Part shown: one piece after another, positions 1 through 7,054 of the stretch | Position numbering within the stretch: position 1 is the first letter of the stretch | How the letters are laid out: each line of letters opens with the position of its first letter | Origin: JBCCGE01 sp039029455 | GTDB lineage: Bacteria > Pseudomonadota > Gammaproteobacteria > Arenicellales > Poriferihabitantaceae | Direction: 5' to 3' | DNA length: 12,231 nt | NCBI GenBank assembly: GCA_039029455.1 | Contig: JBCCGE010000096.1 | Coordinates: forward strand, 1 to 12,231 | Notes under the pieces: model-generated | What the model was told of the DNA's origin: nothing | Database searches by the model: none | Seen by the model: the letters and a program-made list of their open reading frames with translations, nothing else | Program-made: the position numbers and the translations under genes

Positions 1-673
1 CAATGTGATGAGAGTTCGTCATGGTCTTATGCTTATTGGACCATCATGTAAGGATGTTGCCTTCTTTCATACCTCATCACGCAGGATTACGTAAGCTCAC
101 TGTTATAACATCCTTCTGTACCACATGCCGTGTTGTCTGCCGCCGTTGTTGACATCCCGGTTGATGCAGAGTGGTATTGCCATGTTTGCAGACAGGACTA
201 CGTAAGCTCACTGTTGTAACATCCTTCTGTACCACATGCCGTGCTGTCTGCCGCCGTTGTTGACATCCCGGTTGATGCAGAGTGGTATTGCCATGTTTGC
301 AGACAGGATTACGTAAGCTCACTGTTATAACATCCTTCTGTACCACATGCCGTGTTGTGTGCCCTTGTGCCCGATTCGAGTAGCCGGTTCGTCCACCCAA
401 AAGATGGATTCAGCTGGATCGATTAGAAATATAACCCTCTGCTGCCGTTGGATCGGCCATCCTGTTGGAGACCGAATAAAGTGCTTTGTCGGACATCGCG
501 GTTGCCTCCGATACAGTTCCGATCGTTGAAGAATTCGATCGCAGCAAGCCCCGGGATGCAGGCGCGAAGTTTTCAGTGTCGATTCCGTCCGACATCTGCA
601 AACCATTGAACGCATCCGGGCCTGAGGAAACATTGTTCGCTTTTTAATGTCCCGCGACACCTGTGCGGTATTT
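1..673. other. Left-end region without a convincing gene
   Basis: No reading frame here resembles a known protein. The left edge is open in a plus-strand frame up to a TAA at 92-94, too short to judge. The only organised structure is the 111-bp tandem repeat at 82-358. Small hairpins are visible: ATGGTC/GACCAT at 21-26 and 39-44, a 9-bp inverted pair AAGGATGTT (50-58) with AACATCCTT (107-115), and CGATCG at 520-525 and 536-541. A 63-codon minus-strand frame (410-601, TTG start) has ordinary amino-acid composition, but no clear ribosome-binding site and no recognisable motif, so it is not called. The region lies downstream of the minus-strand flavin-reductase gene. Confidence 0.6.
82..358. repeat. 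Tandem repeat, 111-bp period, 2.5 copies
   Basis: Copy 1 spans 82-192, copy 2 spans 193-303, and a partial copy 3 spans 304-358. Copies 1 and 2 differ at only three positions (87/198 T to C, 105/216 A to G, 133/244 T to C), all transitions. Copy 3 equals copy 1 over its 55 bases. The period is 37 codons, so one minus-strand frame stays open through the array, but all three differences would change the amino acid in that frame, which does not suggest selection on a protein. Each full unit can fold with TACCAC pairing to GTGGTA around an inner CTGC/GCAG pair. This is a minisatellite-like or recently duplicated element of unknown role. It lacks the short repeats and spacers of a CRISPR array. 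Confidence 0.95.
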
Positions 674-1669
674 CTAAAGTTTATCTTTCCAATGACTCGG
701 AACCCCGGACAAATCGGCAACACTGCCATCCAGCCCATCTGCATAAATGCCAAACGATTCGATACTGGCTTCCTTGAAATAGCGCTTGATCATGGTCGCG
801 ACCTCATCACTGACGAGTTGTGACCATGGCATTTCAGCCTCGTCGTACAGCGCCAGACTCTGATTATTCATATCCTGCTGAGCAGGCTGCTTTAACAGTC
901 GTCCACGATAAATAATGTGATTGGTGCCCGTGGAACGCGATTCGAAGACGGAATACAGAAAATCTGTCTCAGCATCCAGTTCAAGCGCTGATAACAACCA
1001 GGCTATCCGCTCGTCGTGGCCCATTAGCTTGCCATTGACCGGCGTCTGTGGAATGTCCCAGCCTTGTGGTGTTCGTTGCATCAACAACCGGTTATGCCAC
1101 GACAGTACGCTGCCAACCAGAGTGGCGCTGTCCTTTTCGGCCCGATCAGCTGTTGCCTCCATTCCCAATGTGACGTAACCCCCTCGCCAGTACCCGAGTG
1201 GATTCCCGGTGTCTGCGCCAAACGCTTTGACTTCACCAATCAATATGATGTGATCTCCTGCCTCGACAGTCTTAAACGGGACACAGTCAAACCAGCCAAT
1301 ACACCCTTCGATTAAAGGTGCTCCCGTGCTCTCGGTTCGCGTCGTTACATAGTCAAACTTATTGGGTTCTTTTGTTGCAAACGTTGTCGAAATGCCCTGC
1401 TGGTCTTCGCTCAGAATATTGACAGAGAAAAAACCGCAGTTTTCGAACACATCAATAGCGTCGGCGTTGTCGGCTACGCAGATTGAAATCAGGGGTGGAT
1501 CCAGCGAAACGGACGTAAATGAGTTGGCCGTAAATCCCCTGCGGTTACCGTCACTGTCAATTGAAGTCACAATCGTGACCCCGGTCATAAACGTACCCAG
1601 CGCCTGACGAAATTCCTTGGGATCGATCTTCTTGGTTTGCACAGCAGTCACAGAAACAGTCCGAATCAA
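674..1669 (-). CDS. Flavin reductase-domain protein with C-terminal Nudix-like domain
   Basis: Residues about 17-170 match the flavin-reductase-like (DIM6/NTAB, HpaC-type) FMN-binding family: an opening FRQALGTFMTGVTIVT stretch, GFTANSFTSVSLDPPL at 45-60, GDHIILIGEV at 138-147 and PLGYWRGGY near 157-165. Members bind FMN and usually reduce it with NAD(P)H to feed a partner monooxygenase. Residues about 183-300 look like a Nudix fold: a strand followed by LLMQRTPQGWDIP, then HIIYRGRLL, then YDEAEMPWSQLVSDEV. The Nudix-box position (about 212-232) lacks the REXXEE glutamates, so pyrophosphohydrolase activity is unlikely. The start is TTG at 1667-1669 without a clear Shine-Dalgarno sequence; an in-frame stop lies just upstream and GTG codons 7 and 10 are alternatives. 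The gene is divergent from metY, and no monooxygenase partner is in the window. The flavin-reductase call is firm; the Nudix-like call is by eye. Confidence 0.88.
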   Translation of the reverse strand: MIRTVSVTAVQTKKIDPKEFRQALGTFMTGVTIVTSIDSDGNRRGFTANSFTSVSLDPPLISICVADNADAIDVFENCGFFSVNILSEDQQGISTTFATKEPNKFDYVTTRTESTGAPLIEGCIGWFDCVPFKTVEAGDHIILIGEVKAFGADTGNPLGYWRGGYVTLGMEATADRAEKDSATLVGSVLSWHNRLLMQRTPQGWDIPQTPVNGKLMGHDERIAWLLSALELDAETDFLYSVFESRSTGTNHIIYRGRLLKQPAQQDMNNQSLALYDEAEMPWSQLVSDEVATMIKRYFKEASIESFGIYADGLDGSVADLSGVPSHWKDKL

Positions 1670-1697
1670 ATTAACATGGCTTAATTCACAGGTTGGT

Positions 1698-1712
1698 CAG
1701 GTAGAATACCTG
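1698..1712. promoter_or_regulatory. Perfect inverted repeat between divergent genes (possible operator)
   Basis: CAGGTA-GAA-TACCTG is a perfect 6-bp inverted repeat with a 3-bp centre. It lies in the 74-bp spacer between the minus-strand flavin-reductase gene and plus-strand metY, 31 bp before the metY ATG and 28 bp before the TTG of the other gene. A single palindrome in a short divergent promoter region fits a dimeric repressor or activator site for both genes. I could not place a convincing -35/-10 pair or name a regulator. Confidence 0.45.
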
Positions 1713-1743
1713 CGCCTTGAAGATTACAGCATGAGCATTCGGT

Positions 1744-3045
1744 ATGACACAACCCACTAAAACAAGATTTGACACTTTGGCCCTGCATGCCGGTCAGCGA
1801 CCTGATCCCGTGCATGGTGCGCGAGCCGTTCCGATTTATCAAAGCGCGAGCTACGTTTTTCGCGACAGTGATCACGCAGCGTCCCTGTTCAATATGGAGC
1901 GACCCGGTCACGCGTATTCAAGATTATCAAATCCGACAAACGCGGTTCTCGAAGAGCGTATCGCGGCGCTGGAGAATGGGGTTGGCGGCATCGCCACAGC
2001 CAGCGGTCAGGCCGCCCTTCATCTTGCGATTGCGACACTGATGGATGCGGGTTCACATGTGGTGTCATCGAGCGCGATTTACGGTGGTTCGCACAATCTG
2101 CTGCAGTACACGATGACACGATTTGGCATTGAAACAACATTTGTTCCGCCAAGAGACGTCGATGCAATCCGGGCTGCTATTCAGCCCAATACCCGTTTGG
2201 TTTTCGGGGAGGTGATTGGAAATCCCGGCAACGATATTCTGAATCTCCCACTGGTTGCTGAGCTCGCGCACGAACATCGAATACCGCTGATGATCGATTC
2301 GACATTTACAACGCCTTATCTTATCCAACCCTTTCATCATGGTGCGGATATTGTGATGCACTCAGCCACCAAGTTCTTGTGTGGACACGGAACGGTAATC
2401 GGCGGATTGCTCGTCGATCACGGACGTTTCAGCTGGCAGGACAGCGGCAAATTTGACACGCTGTCGGAGCCCTATTCCGGGTTCCACAACATGTCGTTTG
2501 ATGAAGAATCATCCCCCGCAGCATTTCTGTTGCGCGCCAGACGAGAAGGCCTGAGGGACTTTGGCGCCTGCATGAGTCCGACCACGGCCTTTCAGATTCT
2601 GCAGGGGATGGAGACTTTGTCGATTCGGATGGACCGTCATGTTGACAATACCCGTAAGGTGATTGATTTTCTCAGTAAGTCTGACGCGGTATCGGATATC
2701 AGCTATCCGGAACTGCCGGAACACCCGGACTATCAACTCTGCAGTGAATTGCTGCCGAGAGGTGCCGGGGCTGTATTCAGTTTTACGTTGAACGGCGGTC
2801 GCGAAGCCGGTCGAGTGTTCACCGAGGGACTGAGCGTGTTCTCGCACCTCGCCAATGTCGGCGATGCGAAATCACTGGTAATTCATCCCGCCAGCACCAC
2901 CCACTATCGAATGAGCGCAGAGGATCTTTTAAAAGCCGGAATTAATGAGGGCACAATTCGCCTTTCAATTGGGCTTGAGGACGTTGACGACCTTATCGAA
3001 GATCTCTCCAGAGGCATTCATCTGGCCTCGAAAGTAGCGCGATAG
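1744..3045 (+). CDS. metY: O-acetylhomoserine sulfhydrylase (MetY-type PLP enzyme)
   Basis: The 433-residue protein is a full-length member of the Cys/Met-metabolism PLP-dependent family and most resembles MetY, which makes homocysteine from O-acetylhomoserine and sulfide in the cytoplasm. Visible landmarks are YSRLSNPTN at 58-66 (phosphate-binding Tyr and Arg from the neighbouring subunit), an SGQAA turn at 87-91, MIDSTF with the pyridine-binding Asp185, and SATKFLCGHG with the Schiff-base Lys210. The C-terminal SIGLEDVDDLIEDL is typical of the family. The length of about 430 and the absence of cystathionine-synthase features favour MetY over MetB or MetZ, but substrate use (sulfide, methanethiol, O-acetyl- or O-succinylhomoserine) cannot be read from sequence. 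No strong Shine-Dalgarno precedes the ATG. The hydrolase gene follows 12 nt later. Confidence 0.9.
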   Translation: MTQPTKTRFDTLALHAGQRPDPVHGARAVPIYQSASYVFRDSDHAASLFNMERPGHAYSRLSNPTNAVLEERIAALENGVGGIATASGQAALHLAIATLMDAGSHVVSSSAIYGGSHNLLQYTMTRFGIETTFVPPRDVDAIRAAIQPNTRLVFGEVIGNPGNDILNLPLVAELAHEHRIPLMIDSTFTTPYLIQPFHHGADIVMHSATKFLCGHGTVIGGLLVDHGRFSWQDSGKFDTLSEPYSGFHNMSFDEESSPAAFLLRARREGLRDFGACMSPTTAFQILQGMETLSIRMDRHVDNTRKVIDFLSKSDAVSDISYPELPEHPDYQLCSELLPRGAGAVFSFTLNGGREAGRVFTEGLSVFSHLANVGDAKSLVIHPASTTHYRMSAEDLLKAGINEGTIRLSIGLEDVDDLIEDLSRGIHLASKVAR

Positions 3046-3057
3046 GAGAGTAAGTCA

Positions 3058-3867
3058 ATGCATATTGAACTCAACGGCATCAGCTACCACGGCTACACAG
3101 CAGCGCGAGAACACACCTCAGATCGGGAGACAGTGGTCTTTATCCACGGCACCTCGATGGATCATACCGTCTGGAATCTGCAGAGTCGCTATTTCGCATA
3201 CCACGGCTACAATACTCTCGCGATGAACCTGCCGGGTCATGGTTTCAGCGAGGGGCCGCTGCTAACCTCAATAGAGGCGATGGCCGACTGGCTGCGCGAG
3301 ATTGTCGATCGAACGTCGGGGACAGGTGTTCACCTTGTCGGGCACAGCATGGGATCGCTGATCTGCCTTCAGGCTGCGTCCGGTTACACGGACAGCAAAC
3401 CGCTGTTAAGTCTGTCACTGGTCGGTTTTAGTTACCCCATGTCTGTGACCCCTGTGCTTCTGGACGCAGCTAAGAACCAACCGGCAGAGGCGTACAGTAT
3501 GATGACACAGTGGAGCCACACCTCTCAGCTGGGTGGAGAACCCAATCCCGGATTCTGGTCTCCCGGTATGCAGATGAGTATGATGTCAAACGCTAATCCT
3601 GACGCCGTCTATCAGGATCTGATGGCTTGTAACGATTATGCGGGCGCTGAATCAGCATTGCAGAATCTTCAGACGCCGACGCTCTTCATCAGTGGACTGC
3701 TGGATAAGATGGCACCCTGCAAGCTGGCGAGAAAGCATGCTGAGGCCAGCACGTTTGCCTCCATCGAACAGATTCCGCAGGCTGGTCACAGCATCATGTC
3801 AGAAAAACCCGACGAGGTGCTTAAGGCTTTGCAGCGTTTCATCCGTGCCAATCCGATTCCCGCTTAA
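3058..3867 (+). CDS. Alpha/beta hydrolase
   Basis: This 269-residue protein has the alpha/beta-hydrolase fold without a signal peptide, so it is probably cytoplasmic. The oxyanion-hole HGTS follows the first hydrophobic strand (30-33), GHSMG at 95-99 carries the nucleophile Ser97, Asp216 in ISGLLDKMAP is the likely acid, and His244 in QAGHSIM completes the triad. The substrate is unknown; the family includes esterases, C-C hydrolases and haloperoxidase-like enzymes. The ATG follows a good AGGAG (3044-3048) that overlaps the metY TAG, so the gene is translated in the same operon. Its place behind metY suggests a job in releasing or processing a thiol, an acyl ester or an organosulfur compound, but that is inference. 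Confidence 0.9.
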   Translation: MHIELNGISYHGYTAAREHTSDRETVVFIHGTSMDHTVWNLQSRYFAYHGYNTLAMNLPGHGFSEGPLLTSIEAMADWLREIVDRTSGTGVHLVGHSMGSLICLQAASGYTDSKPLLSLSLVGFSYPMSVTPVLLDAAKNQPAEAYSMMTQWSHTSQLGGEPNPGFWSPGMQMSMMSNANPDAVYQDLMACNDYAGAESALQNLQTPTLFISGLLDKMAPCKLARKHAEASTFASIEQIPQAGHSIMSEKPDEVLKALQRFIRANPIPA

Positions 3868-3885
3868 GGACGAGTTAGCGGAACG

Positions 3886-4722
3886 ATGAGGCGGATATTG
3901 CCCTGGGGGCTGGTCGTTGTTCTTGCCCTCAGCCATGTGTGGCTGGCGACCCTGCGGTACCCGATGCCTGCAGCCACCGGCAAAGAAATAAATCCGCCTC
4001 CCGGAGGTTGGCCAGCACTCACAGGCGATAGCCTTCGCGTTTCTGCATATAACATTCATCGTGCAAAGGATGAAGACGGAAAGCGGGACATCCGACAACC
4101 GGCAACATTACTTGTCGACGATGATATTGCAGGACTCCAGGAAGTGCTCGGTCCGGGAATTTTTTCAGACGACCAGGCCGAACAACTTGGCCAGATACTC
4201 AATGTCGGCTGGATTTTCGCGCCGATACAGACACAGTACTATCAGCCATACATCGGCAATGCTTTGATCAGTCGTGTGCCGGTCTCGGACTGGGATCGAA
4301 TCCCGTTGCCAAAGTCCGACCAGCTCGATGGTTCACCGACCAGCCGGGCGTATCGAAATATGCTGAAAGCCACCATACAATGGAAAGGTGTTGACGTTGT
4401 TCTTCTGGTGACGCACCTCGATCGGGGAAAAATCCGCGTGAAACAGCTCCGACAGGTACTTGAGGAGGCCGGTCGCTATACACACAGCATTGTTCTCGCC
4501 GACCTGAATACACGCATAACGTCGACTGTCGCACAGGAGCTGCTGGAAACACACGGACTGACCGATGCTTATCAACAGGCAGTTGGTGCAACAATCGATG
4601 ACGAAAGACGGATCGACTGGATTGTTACAAAAGGCTTCAAAGCGATTGAAGGCGGCACAGTTCCTGTTGGAATATCGGATCATCCCTACTACTGGGTGCG
4701 GCTGAAGCTGAGCGAAAGCTAG
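3886..4722 (+). CDS. Membrane-anchored endonuclease/exonuclease/phosphatase family protein
   Basis: A basic start (MRR) followed by a hydrophobic stretch at about residues 4-22 predicts a signal anchor or signal peptide, placing the catalytic domain outside the cytoplasmic membrane. From residue 50 the EEP fold (DNase I, exonuclease III, sphingomyelinase and inositol-phosphatase superfamily) is complete: AYNIH with Asn56, LQEV with metal-binding Glu86, GNALIS with Asn125, THLD with His177, DLNT with Asp206 and Asn208, RIDWIV with Asp244, and SDH with Asp265 and His266. It is thus probably an active Mg-dependent phosphodiesterase or phosphatase, but nuclease versus lipid or nucleotide substrate cannot be settled. 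It starts 18 nt after the hydrolase stop, so it may be the third gene of the metY operon, although its ribosome-binding site is weak. Confidence 0.87.
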   Translation: MRRILPWGLVVVLALSHVWLATLRYPMPAATGKEINPPPGGWPALTGDSLRVSAYNIHRAKDEDGKRDIRQPATLLVDDDIAGLQEVLGPGIFSDDQAEQLGQILNVGWIFAPIQTQYYQPYIGNALISRVPVSDWDRIPLPKSDQLDGSPTSRAYRNMLKATIQWKGVDVVLLVTHLDRGKIRVKQLRQVLEEAGRYTHSIVLADLNTRITSTVAQELLETHGLTDAYQQAVGATIDDERRIDWIVTKGFKAIEGGTVPVGISDHPYYWVRLKLSES

Positions 4723-4792
4723 CCCGAATATTGCACAGAGGCGAACCGATTGTGACAACTCATAAATTCAAATCGAGAGCTTATGCGTTGCT

Positions 4793-4822
4793 GGACAGTT
4801 TTGGGAAAAACCCGGATTGTCC
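4793..4822 (+). other. Imperfect hairpin in the 222-bp spacer before the rhomboid gene
   Basis: GGACA (4793-4797) pairs with TGTCC (4818-4822), and GTTTT (4798-4802) pairs with AAAAC (4807-4811) around a GGGA loop, leaving a six-base bulge on one side. There is no following T-run, so it is not an obvious terminator. It lies about 120 bp before the rhomboid start and could be leader structure or chance. The rest of the spacer (4723-4944) holds a 69-codon TTG-start frame that resembles nothing known, and no clear promoter. Confidence 0.25.
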
Positions 4823-4944
4823 ATGCAGCCATGTAACTCTCCCAAGGAAACACTTTTACGCATTGTATTCTTACCGATCACCGAACCTGTTTAGCGAGAT
4901 TGTTCCTCAAATCCGGACCTTCATGACACAACTGGGTTAGAAGC

Positions 4945-5655
4945 ATGATTCCATACAAAGACGAAAACCCGACTCACGTCCTGCCTGTCGTCACCTACGC
5001 CATTCTTGGTCTGAACATTTTTGCCTGGCTGTTGCTGCAGGGGATGGGATCTGAACCTGCTCTGACACAGTCAATCTGTCGGTATGGCGCAATTCCCGGC
5101 GCGATGCTTTCAAATGCCGCGTTGAGCAGCGCGGAAGATCTGGTGTGTCCGGTAGTTCAACAAGGCTGGTTGCAGGCGTTAACTTCTATGTTTATGCACG
5201 GTGGCTGGATGCACTTAATTGGAAACATGTGGTTCTTGTGGATTTTTGCAGACAACATTGAGGATTCAATCGGTCACGTTCGATTCATCATTTTCTACCT
5301 GATCGGTGGCCTTGCCGCGATAGCGGCCCAGATGGCAGCCGATCCCGGCAGCATGATTCCAATGGTCGGTGCTTCAGGGGCAATTGGGGGTGTAATGGGT
5401 GCGTATGCCCGTTTGTTTCCCAAGGTGCGGGTCCACATGGCGATCATCCTGGGATTTTTCATAATGCGCCAAACCCTGCCCGCATGGGTCATGCTGGGGC
5501 TCTGGCTTGGCTTCCAGGTTATCAGCGGGGTATTGAGCCTTTCAAACAGCGCTGAAGGTGGCGTTGCGTTCTGGGCCCATATCGGCGGTTTTCTCGCCGG
5601 ATTCATACTGATTCCGCTATTTTTCAGTGGACACAAGACGAGCCGGCAAATCTGA
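4945..5655 (+). CDS. Rhomboid-family intramembrane serine protease
   Basis: The 236-residue protein has about six hydrophobic segments and the full rhomboid signature. HGGWMHLIGNM (85-95) carries the oxyanion-hole His90 and Asn94, GASGAIGG (142-149) carries the nucleophile Ser144, and AHIGG (211-215) carries the general base His212. It is therefore expected to cleave transmembrane segments of partner proteins within the inner membrane. A loop of about 30 residues (49-78) with two cysteines (45 and 68) lies between the first two membrane segments. It lacks the cytoplasmic N-terminal domain of E. coli GlpG, so it belongs to the short bacterial rhomboids. Substrates are unknown. The mtaD gene starts 17 nt after its stop, so the two may share a transcript, without an evident functional link. 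Confidence 0.94.
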   Translation: MIPYKDENPTHVLPVVTYAILGLNIFAWLLLQGMGSEPALTQSICRYGAIPGAMLSNAALSSAEDLVCPVVQQGWLQALTSMFMHGGWMHLIGNMWFLWIFADNIEDSIGHVRFIIFYLIGGLAAIAAQMAADPGSMIPMVGASGAIGGVMGAYARLFPKVRVHMAIILGFFIMRQTLPAWVMLGLWLGFQVISGVLSLSNSAEGGVAFWAHIGGFLAGFILIPLFFSGHKTSRQI

Positions 5656-5672
5656 CACTGCCCCTGGAGAAT

Positions 5673-6998
5673 ATGACTGTGAAGACAATCGACTCACTAA
5701 TCTCATCGCCATGGATCATTCCGGTGGACGCGCAGTCTTCGGTCCTGCAGGACCATGGTATCGCCATTGACAAAGGAAAAATCGTCGCGATTGCTCCATT
5801 GGACGAACTGAATACCGGCTACCAGGCTAAAACAACCCGCCACCTCGACAATCACATCGTTACGCCGGGTCTGGTCAACGCACATACGCACGCCGCGATG
5901 TCAATGTTCCGTGGCTACGCCGACGATTTGCCCCTTATGCAATGGTTACAGGATCACATATGGCCTGCAGAGAGTCAGTGGGTTCGTCCGGAATTTATGG
6001 ATGTCGGTACGGATCTGGCGATTGCAGAAATGATTCGAGGTGGCACCACATGCTTCAACGATATGTATTTCTTCCCGGATCACGTCGCTAAATGTGCTGA
6101 AAATGCAGGCATTCGATCAGTAATTGGGATGATTGTGATCGATTTTCCAACCGTTTGGGCAAAGGATGCCGATGAATATATCTCAAAGGGTCTTGAAGTC
6201 CGGGACAGCCTGCGACATTCATCGTTGGTGACCGCTGTATTTGCACCCCACGCGCCCTACACAGTGTCGACAGATGCTCTTGAACGAATTGGTGTGCTGG
6301 CGGAAGAGCTGGACTGCCAGGTTCACATGCATGTTCATGAAACCAAGTTTGAAATCGAACAATCCAATGCACAATACGGGATGCGCCCACTTGAGCGGCT
6401 CGAGCAAATCGGGTTGTTGTCTCCCAGATTGCTGGCTGTCCACATGACTCAGCTGCTGAAGGCCGAAATCGAATCCTTGTCTGAACGTGGTGTTTCGGTG
6501 ATTCATTGTCCGCAGTCAAACATGAAGCTGGCAAGCGGGTTTTGCCCTGTCGCGGACCTTCTTGATGCTGACATTAATCTGGCAATCGGCACTGACGGCG
6601 CCGCCAGCAACAACGATCTCGATATTCTTGACGAAACTCGTTCAGCTGCACTGATTGCCAAAGGATTCAGCGGAGATGCGTCCTCCATGCCGGCCTATAC
6701 CGCTTTGCGATGCGCAACACTGAATGGTGCCAAAGCTCTGGGGATCGACCATATAACGGGTTCGATCGAGGTCGGAAAAGCCGCAGATATCGCGGCTTTT
6801 GATATCAATCGAGTCTCAACCACCCCGGTATTCAATCCGGTAAGCACGCTGATCTATAGCACCGCTGCACAACAAGCCAGTGATGTCTGGGTTGCCGGCG
6901 AGCCCCTTTTGAGTGACGGCGTGCTGCAAACTCTCGATGAAACTGACATATGCAGACGTGCGGTGCAGCTTGCTAACGCAATTGCGAACGGCAAATAA
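5673..6998 (+). CDS. mtaD: 5-methylthioadenosine / S-adenosylhomocysteine deaminase
   Basis: This 441-residue amidohydrolase-superfamily protein deaminates MTA and SAH to the inosyl compounds, a route to recycle methylthio and homocysteine groups and to remove SAH, which inhibits methyltransferases. The metal site is complete: NAHTH gives His71 and His73, HVHE gives His220 with catalytic Glu223, AVHM gives His257 and GTDG gives Asp308. The spacing of three from His220 to Glu223, and of 51 from His257 to Asp308, equals that of the Thermotoga enzyme TM0936 as I recall it. The N-terminal GKIVAI and C-terminal GSIEVGKAADIAAFD form the usual small beta domain. The ATG follows GGAGA at proper distance. 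The mtaD-ubiG-mupP order matches Pseudomonas aeruginosa PA3170-PA3172. Other amino-heterocycle deaminases are possible but less likely. Confidence 0.9.
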   Translation: MTVKTIDSLISSPWIIPVDAQSSVLQDHGIAIDKGKIVAIAPLDELNTGYQAKTTRHLDNHIVTPGLVNAHTHAAMSMFRGYADDLPLMQWLQDHIWPAESQWVRPEFMDVGTDLAIAEMIRGGTTCFNDMYFFPDHVAKCAENAGIRSVIGMIVIDFPTVWAKDADEYISKGLEVRDSLRHSSLVTAVFAPHAPYTVSTDALERIGVLAEELDCQVHMHVHETKFEIEQSNAQYGMRPLERLEQIGLLSPRLLAVHMTQLLKAEIESLSERGVSVIHCPQSNMKLASGFCPVADLLDADINLAIGTDGAASNNDLDILDETRSAALIAKGFSGDASSMPAYTALRCATLNGAKALGIDHITGSIEVGKAADIAAFDINRVSTTPVFNPVSTLIYSTAAQQASDVWVAGEPLLSDGVLQTLDETDICRRAVQLANAIANGK

Positions 6999-7005
6999 GT
7001 TAATG

Positions 7006-7051
7006 TAATATGTTATATAATAGATACAAATTATTGTTTTAAAACATATTA
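7006..7051. promoter_or_regulatory. AT-rich ubiG leader with -10-like box inside a 9-bp inverted repeat
   Basis: The 56-nt gap between mtaD and ubiG is almost all A and T. A perfect TATAAT lies at 7016-7021, but no good -35 hexamer sits 16-18 bp upstream. TAATATGTT (7006-7014) and AACATATTA (7043-7051) form a perfect inverted repeat around the box, ending 3 nt before the ubiG ATG at 7055. No Shine-Dalgarno sequence precedes that ATG. The layout could be a promoter under operator control or a stem that shields the start codon; chance is also possible in such AT-rich DNA. Confidence 0.4.
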
Positions 7052-7054
7052 GTC

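Noticed and set aside
82..358. CRISPR array
   Set aside because: The 111-bp units abut without unique spacers, and no cas gene is near.
77..400. 107-codon minus-strand frame running through the tandem repeat
   Set aside because: It is open only because the 111-bp period is a multiple of three. The differences between copies all change residues, there is no ribosome-binding site and no known motif.
491..503. Possible degenerate relic of the repeat unit (GACATCGCGGTTG against GACATCCCGGTTG)
   Set aside because: Twelve of thirteen bases match, but the similarity stops outside this short core, so chance is likely.
410..601. 63-codon minus-strand frame with TTG start
   Set aside because: Amino-acid composition is normal, but there is no Shine-Dalgarno, no recognisable domain and codon choice is not persuasive. 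It could be re-opened if homologues are found.
652..668. Hairpin CCGC...GCGG just beyond the flavin-reductase stop as a terminator
   Set aside because: The stem is short and bulged, and no T-run follows it on the minus strand.
1670..1743. SAM or other methionine riboswitch before metY
   Set aside because: The 74-bp spacer is too short for a SAM-I aptamer with expression platform, and no conserved core was seen.
4731..4940. 69-codon plus-strand frame between the EEP and rhomboid genes
   Set aside because: TTG start, no ribosome-binding site, no known motif, and mixed composition; probably a chance frame.
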